From Methanoregula sp. (lineage in GTDB: Archaea; Halobacteriota; Methanomicrobia; Methanomicrobiales; Methanospirillaceae): a stretch of DNA of 8,020 nucleotides. The notes beneath the pieces are model-generated. The model did no database searches, was not told where the DNA came from, and saw nothing but the letters and a program-made list of their open reading frames with translations. This document shows positions 5,598 through 8,020 of this stretch, piece after piece. The position numbers and the translations under genes are program-made. Positions within the stretch are counted from its first letter, which is position 1. Each line of letters begins with the position of its first letter. Location of the stretch: the NCBI GenBank assembly GCA_003136075.1, contig PNBP01000186.1:1-8020 (forward strand). The letters are read 5' to 3'.

Positions 5598-6533
5598 ATG
5601 AAGTACTACCCGGACGCAGACAAAGGTCTTGACATTGCTCTTGTCAACAGGGAGGTTGAATCCGCTTTTGCCGATCACGGAAACGATCGTGTCCAGATGC
5701 CGCCAAAAGTGTATGTCACCCTGCCAACCGGAGATTTCCGGACCATGCCGGCATATCTGCCCTCACTCGACATTGCCGGGGTTAAAATTGTAAATGTGCA
5801 CCCGGAAAATCCCGCAAAGGGTCTGCCGACAGTAATGGCACTGACAATAATTCTTGAGACAACTACCGGGCAACCGGTTGCTGTCCTGAATGCGACCGGA
5901 CTCACAGATATGAGGACGGGCCCTGCGGGAGCAATTGCCGCAAAGTACCTTGCACCAAAAAAGGACTGCGTTCTTGGTATTATCGGCACGGGCAGACAGG
6001 CAGAAGCACAGGTGCGGGCAATTGCACGGGAACTGACGGTCAGCGAAGTCCGGGTCTGGAGCCGGAACCAAATTCACGCAGAGGCATTTGCGTCACGACT
6101 GGATACCCCGGACAATCGCAGCGTTTCGATCGAACGTACCTGCGACTGTGATATTCTTGTCACTACAACCCCCTCACGATCCCCCCTTATTCAAAATGAA
6201 TGGATACATGAAGGTATGCATATCAACGCCATCGGCGCCGATGCACCGGGAAAACAGGAACTCGATCCGGAGATACTGCACCGGGCGCGGGTATTTGTTG
6301 ACGACCCTGCACAGGCGTTTCATTCCGGGGAAATTAATGTCCCGATAAGTAAAGGGCTGTTCCAGACATGGATGATTGCCGGTACACTTGGTGAAGTCGT
6401 TATAGGAAAACGCCGGCGCGAGCGGCCGGACGAGATCACGGTCTTTGATTCCACCGGTCTTGCCATTCAGGATCTTGCCATTGCAAAAATTGCGATGCAG
6501 CAGGGAAAGGCTATTGATCTCCCATTTTTGTAA
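5598..6533 (+). CDS. Ornithine cyclodeaminase / alanine dehydrogenase family enzyme
   Basis: This 311-residue protein belongs to the OCD/mu-crystallin family of NAD(P)-dependent enzymes. Members deaminate ornithine to proline, interconvert alanine and pyruvate (archaeal type), or reduce cyclic imines; the sequence alone does not decide which. Visible are the substrate-binding MPPKVYV with K37 and DFRTMPAY with R48, GVKIVNVHPENP (61-72), TDMRTGPAGA with R106, the Rossmann GIIGTGRQA (128-136), GADAPGKQELD (213-223) and VFDSTGLAIQDLA (282-294). Length is normal. The ATG at 5598 is the only useful start: a TAA lies in frame just upstream (5589-5591). No Shine-Dalgarno site precedes it, so translation may be leaderless or initiated unusually. 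It converges on the radical SAM gene. Confidence 0.88.
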   Translation: MKYYPDADKGLDIALVNREVESAFADHGNDRVQMPPKVYVTLPTGDFRTMPAYLPSLDIAGVKIVNVHPENPAKGLPTVMALTIILETTTGQPVAVLNATGLTDMRTGPAGAIAAKYLAPKKDCVLGIIGTGRQAEAQVRAIARELTVSEVRVWSRNQIHAEAFASRLDTPDNRSVSIERTCDCDILVTTTPSRSPLIQNEWIHEGMHINAIGADAPGKQELDPEILHRARVFVDDPAQAFHSGEINVPISKGLFQTWMIAGTLGEVVIGKRRRERPDEITVFDSTGLAIQDLAIAKIAMQQGKAIDLPFL

Positions 6534-6554
6534 AATTTAACAAACTGAAAATGT

Positions 6555-6610
6555 CCTCAAGGATTGTCGCTCCCTGGTTAGCAAAGGATGCCTTCCAGTC
6601 CTTGCTGAGG
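6555..6610 (+). other. RNA hairpin overlapping a ribosome-binding site
   Basis: CCTC (6555-6558) pairs with GAGG (6607-6610), AAGGA (6559-6563) with TCCTT (6599-6603), and TTG (6564-6566) with CAG (6596-6598, one G-U), with a three-base bulge GCT at 6604-6606. Inside are small stems GCT/AGC (6569-6571/6580-6582) and AAGG/CCTT (6584-6587/6591-6594). The GAGG arm is the 5' half of the GAGGTGAT site of the small ORF at 6619. Confidence 0.45.
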
Positions 6611-6618
6611 TGATGATC

Positions 6619-6669
6619 ATGCCGCCAATCAGTACCATCTGCATTAATTATCTCAAGGACTGTACATGA
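6619..6669 (+). CDS. Possible small ORF of 16 codons
   Basis: MPPISTICINYLKDCT is encoded from the ATG at 6619 to TGA at 6667-6669. GAGGTGAT (6607-6614) is a near-perfect ribosome-binding site four bases before it; an in-frame ATG at 6613 lies within that site and is less likely. The peptide is not recognised and has two Cys. It sits in the gap between two convergent genes and could be a genuine small protein, a decayed gene start, or chance. Confidence 0.25.
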   Translation: MPPISTICINYLKDCT

Positions 6670-6699
6670 TTAAAATGGTTTAAAAAATATGGCAATGGT

Positions 6700-6726
6700 A
6701 AAAACTCGAAAAAAGAAGTGAAAAAA
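6700..6726 (-). terminator. U-run terminator of the radical SAM gene
   Basis: On the minus strand, T-runs of six, six and five bases (6721-6726, 6709-6714, 6700-6704) start a few bases past the stop codon, with another at 6682-6687. Repeated U-runs are typical of archaeal termination. Confidence 0.6.
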
Positions 6727-6729
6727 CGG

Positions 6730-8020
6730 TTATTTTGATTTTGCATGTTGTTTCCAGATCTTCTCACGGTATACCGGACCACTGTTGTAGGTACAGAACG
6801 GGATTAACTTTCCATCCGGTGTCGCGTAATGGATACAGCATCGCTGGACACGCTCAAGATCATAATTATACCGGTCCATGAAATGCATTGTGCCGATGAA
6901 GAGTGCATTCCAGTGGAATTCCCTCAGGGCGTCAAAATTCTGGCCGATCAGGGTCTTTGCAATCAGCTTCCAGAATTCTGTCGTGTTGCTCTGTTCACCT
7001 TTTTTGAATGATTCGTGGAGATTTTTTACGCCATTCAGCAGGGCTTTGTACTTGTTAATGGTGCCTCCTTTCTCAAGCAGTTCTGCCATTTGCTCGATCG
7101 ATTCGAACAAACTTTCAACATCAACCATCCGATTGACCGGCACCATCCCGTCTTTTGTGATAAACACGTATGTTGCTGCGCCACAGTGCTGGTGGGTAGT
7201 AAATCGTACCTGCGGTCGGCCGGTATAGGCTTCTACCAAGTGGGAAAACGGAAGAACGCAGGTAACCGGGTAAAAGTCATCCTTACGCACGACACCATTG
7301 GTCTGGGCTTCAATATCCTCAAGAACTTCCGGAATGGTAATACGGGAATTTTCGAGGTCTTCATCACTGGCTGCACCGGTAAAGGCCACTGGCTGGAAAT
7401 TGACCCCCCGGATTACCGCAATATTATCGGCAGCAAATTTCAGGATTGCCCCGATTTCCTTGTCATTACGCCCTTTAATGATCGTTGGTACCAGAACAAT
7501 ACCCAGTCCTACCTTTGCCATATTTGCAATGGCCTTTTTGCTGGAATGAAGAAATGGATTTGTTTCAGGAGTTACACCATCGAAATGCAGGTATACGGTT
7601 GAAAGTCCCGCCTCTTTGAGTTTCTGCGCAAGACCGGGATCATTTGCCAGTTTAATCCCATTTGTGGCAATCTGGACCTGAGGAAATCCCAGTTCCTTTG
7701 CTTTTCTGATGATCTCTGGCAGATCATCGCGCATGGTGGGTTCTCCACCGGAAAACTGGACGGCAGGTGCAGGCACAGGCTTTTCATTTCTGAGCATCTG
7801 CATCATGGATACGATTTCATCAAATGCTGGTTCATAGATGAAACCGCAGGCTCGGGCATTGGCAAAACAGAAGTCACAGTCAAGATTACACCGGTTGGTG
7901 AGATCAATATTTGCCAGCAATGTCTGGGAATGGTGATTATTACACAACCCACAGGAAGTCGGACAGTTCTCCGCTGGTGCAATATTCTGGGGGTTTGATA
8001 TACCGGTACCTATTGTCTCA
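6730..8020 (-). CDS. tes: Tes-type (MJ0619-like) radical SAM protein, N-terminus missing
   Basis: The visible 429 residues resemble tetraether synthase (Tes, also GDGT-MAS; MJ0619 family), which joins two archaeol-type lipids by C-C bonds at the membrane to make tetraethers. An older proposal for MJ0619 was methylation of a pterin in methanopterin synthesis, so a paralogue with another role is possible. Numbering from 8019, the sequence shows CPTSCGLC (C19, C23, C26), the radical SAM motif NRCNLDCDFCFA (C44, C48, C51), SGGEPT (90-95) and further cysteines 58, 254 and 279. The C-terminus holds RCCIHYATPDGKLIPFC (394, 395, 409), seen in this family. The TTG at 7947 is not the start: the frame stays open to the window edge and includes the first Cys cluster. 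Family members are about 500 residues, so roughly 70-80 residues are outside. It converges on the OCD-family gene. Confidence 0.75.
   Translation of the reverse strand, partial: ETIGTGISNPQNIAPAENCPTSCGLCNNHHSQTLLANIDLTNRCNLDCDFCFANARACGFIYEPAFDEIVSMMQMLRNEKPVPAPAVQFSGGEPTMRDDLPEIIRKAKELGFPQVQIATNGIKLANDPGLAQKLKEAGLSTVYLHFDGVTPETNPFLHSSKKAIANMAKVGLGIVLVPTIIKGRNDKEIGAILKFAADNIAVIRGVNFQPVAFTGAASDEDLENSRITIPEVLEDIEAQTNGVVRKDDFYPVTCVLPFSHLVEAYTGRPQVRFTTHQHCGAATYVFITKDGMVPVNRMVDVESLFESIEQMAELLEKGGTINKYKALLNGVKNLHESFKKGEQSNTTEFWKLIAKTLIGQNFDALREFHWNALFIGTMHFMDRYNYDLERVQRCCIHYATPDGKLIPFCTYNSGPVYREKIWKQHAKSK

Noticed and set aside
6605..6616. Box C/D RNA suggested by CTGA and GTGATGA
   Set aside because: The two boxes are only one base apart and no matching D box (CTGA) follows; GTGATGA is better explained as part of the ribosome-binding site.
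7015..7602. 195-codon plus-strand frame
   Set aside because: It lies opposite the conserved radical SAM gene and has no recognisable domain.
1..8020. CRISPR array, insertion sequence or tRNA/rRNA gene
   Set aside because: No regularly spaced repeats, transposase-like frame, or complete tRNA or rRNA signature was seen on either strand.

Overview
The window looks like chromosomal DNA from a methanogenic archaeon, most likely of the Methanomicrobiales (Methanoregula-like). The supports are an archaeal-type DnaG, a UPF0058 protein (an archaeal family), a tetraether-lipid-synthase-like radical SAM protein, TATA-type promoters, Shine-Dalgarno sites of the GGTGAT type and U-run terminators. The order is inferred from protein resemblance remembered without a search.

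Layout. Positions 1-335 are GC-rich and hold the 3' end of an unrecognised reading frame (stop at 115-117). Positions 336-579 are AT-rich without a protein gene, but carry a good TATA element and T-runs that could frame a short RNA. Two minus-strand genes follow: ywbE (580-798) and, upstream of it, an unknown membrane-anchored extracytoplasmic protein (845-1588). A divergent gap leads into a plus-strand series: dihydroorotase pyrC (1780-3039), a DUF167/YggU protein (3291-3623), archaeal dnaG (3760-4995), a UPF0058 protein (5057-5338) and an ornithine cyclodeaminase/alanine dehydrogenase family enzyme (5598-6533). A convergent gap then separates these from a minus-strand radical SAM protein (6730 to beyond 8020) of the Tes/MJ0619 type, whose N-terminus lies outside the window.

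Most plus-strand genes have their own TATA-like element and T-run, so they look like single transcription units rather than one operon. Their products serve housekeeping roles: pyrimidine synthesis, RNA handling with the exosome (DnaG), amino-acid metabolism and membrane-lipid synthesis.

The most interesting element is non-coding. Between pyrC and the DUF167 gene (about 3097-3271) lie two consecutive hairpins. Each has an 8-bp basal stem, an internal pocket, an upper stem capped by a UGA/UGAU kink-turn-like pair and an ACA immediately 3' of the basal stem, with the same 14-nt distance from pocket to ACA. This is the architecture of an archaeal two-hairpin H/ACA pseudouridylation guide RNA. 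Second is the UPF0058 gene: the family's usual N-terminus (xHKEEL) is encoded, but the expected ATG is ATA, correctly placed behind a GGTGAT site. A 16-codon ORF at 6619-6669 has a strong ribosome-binding site that a 12-bp stem would mask.
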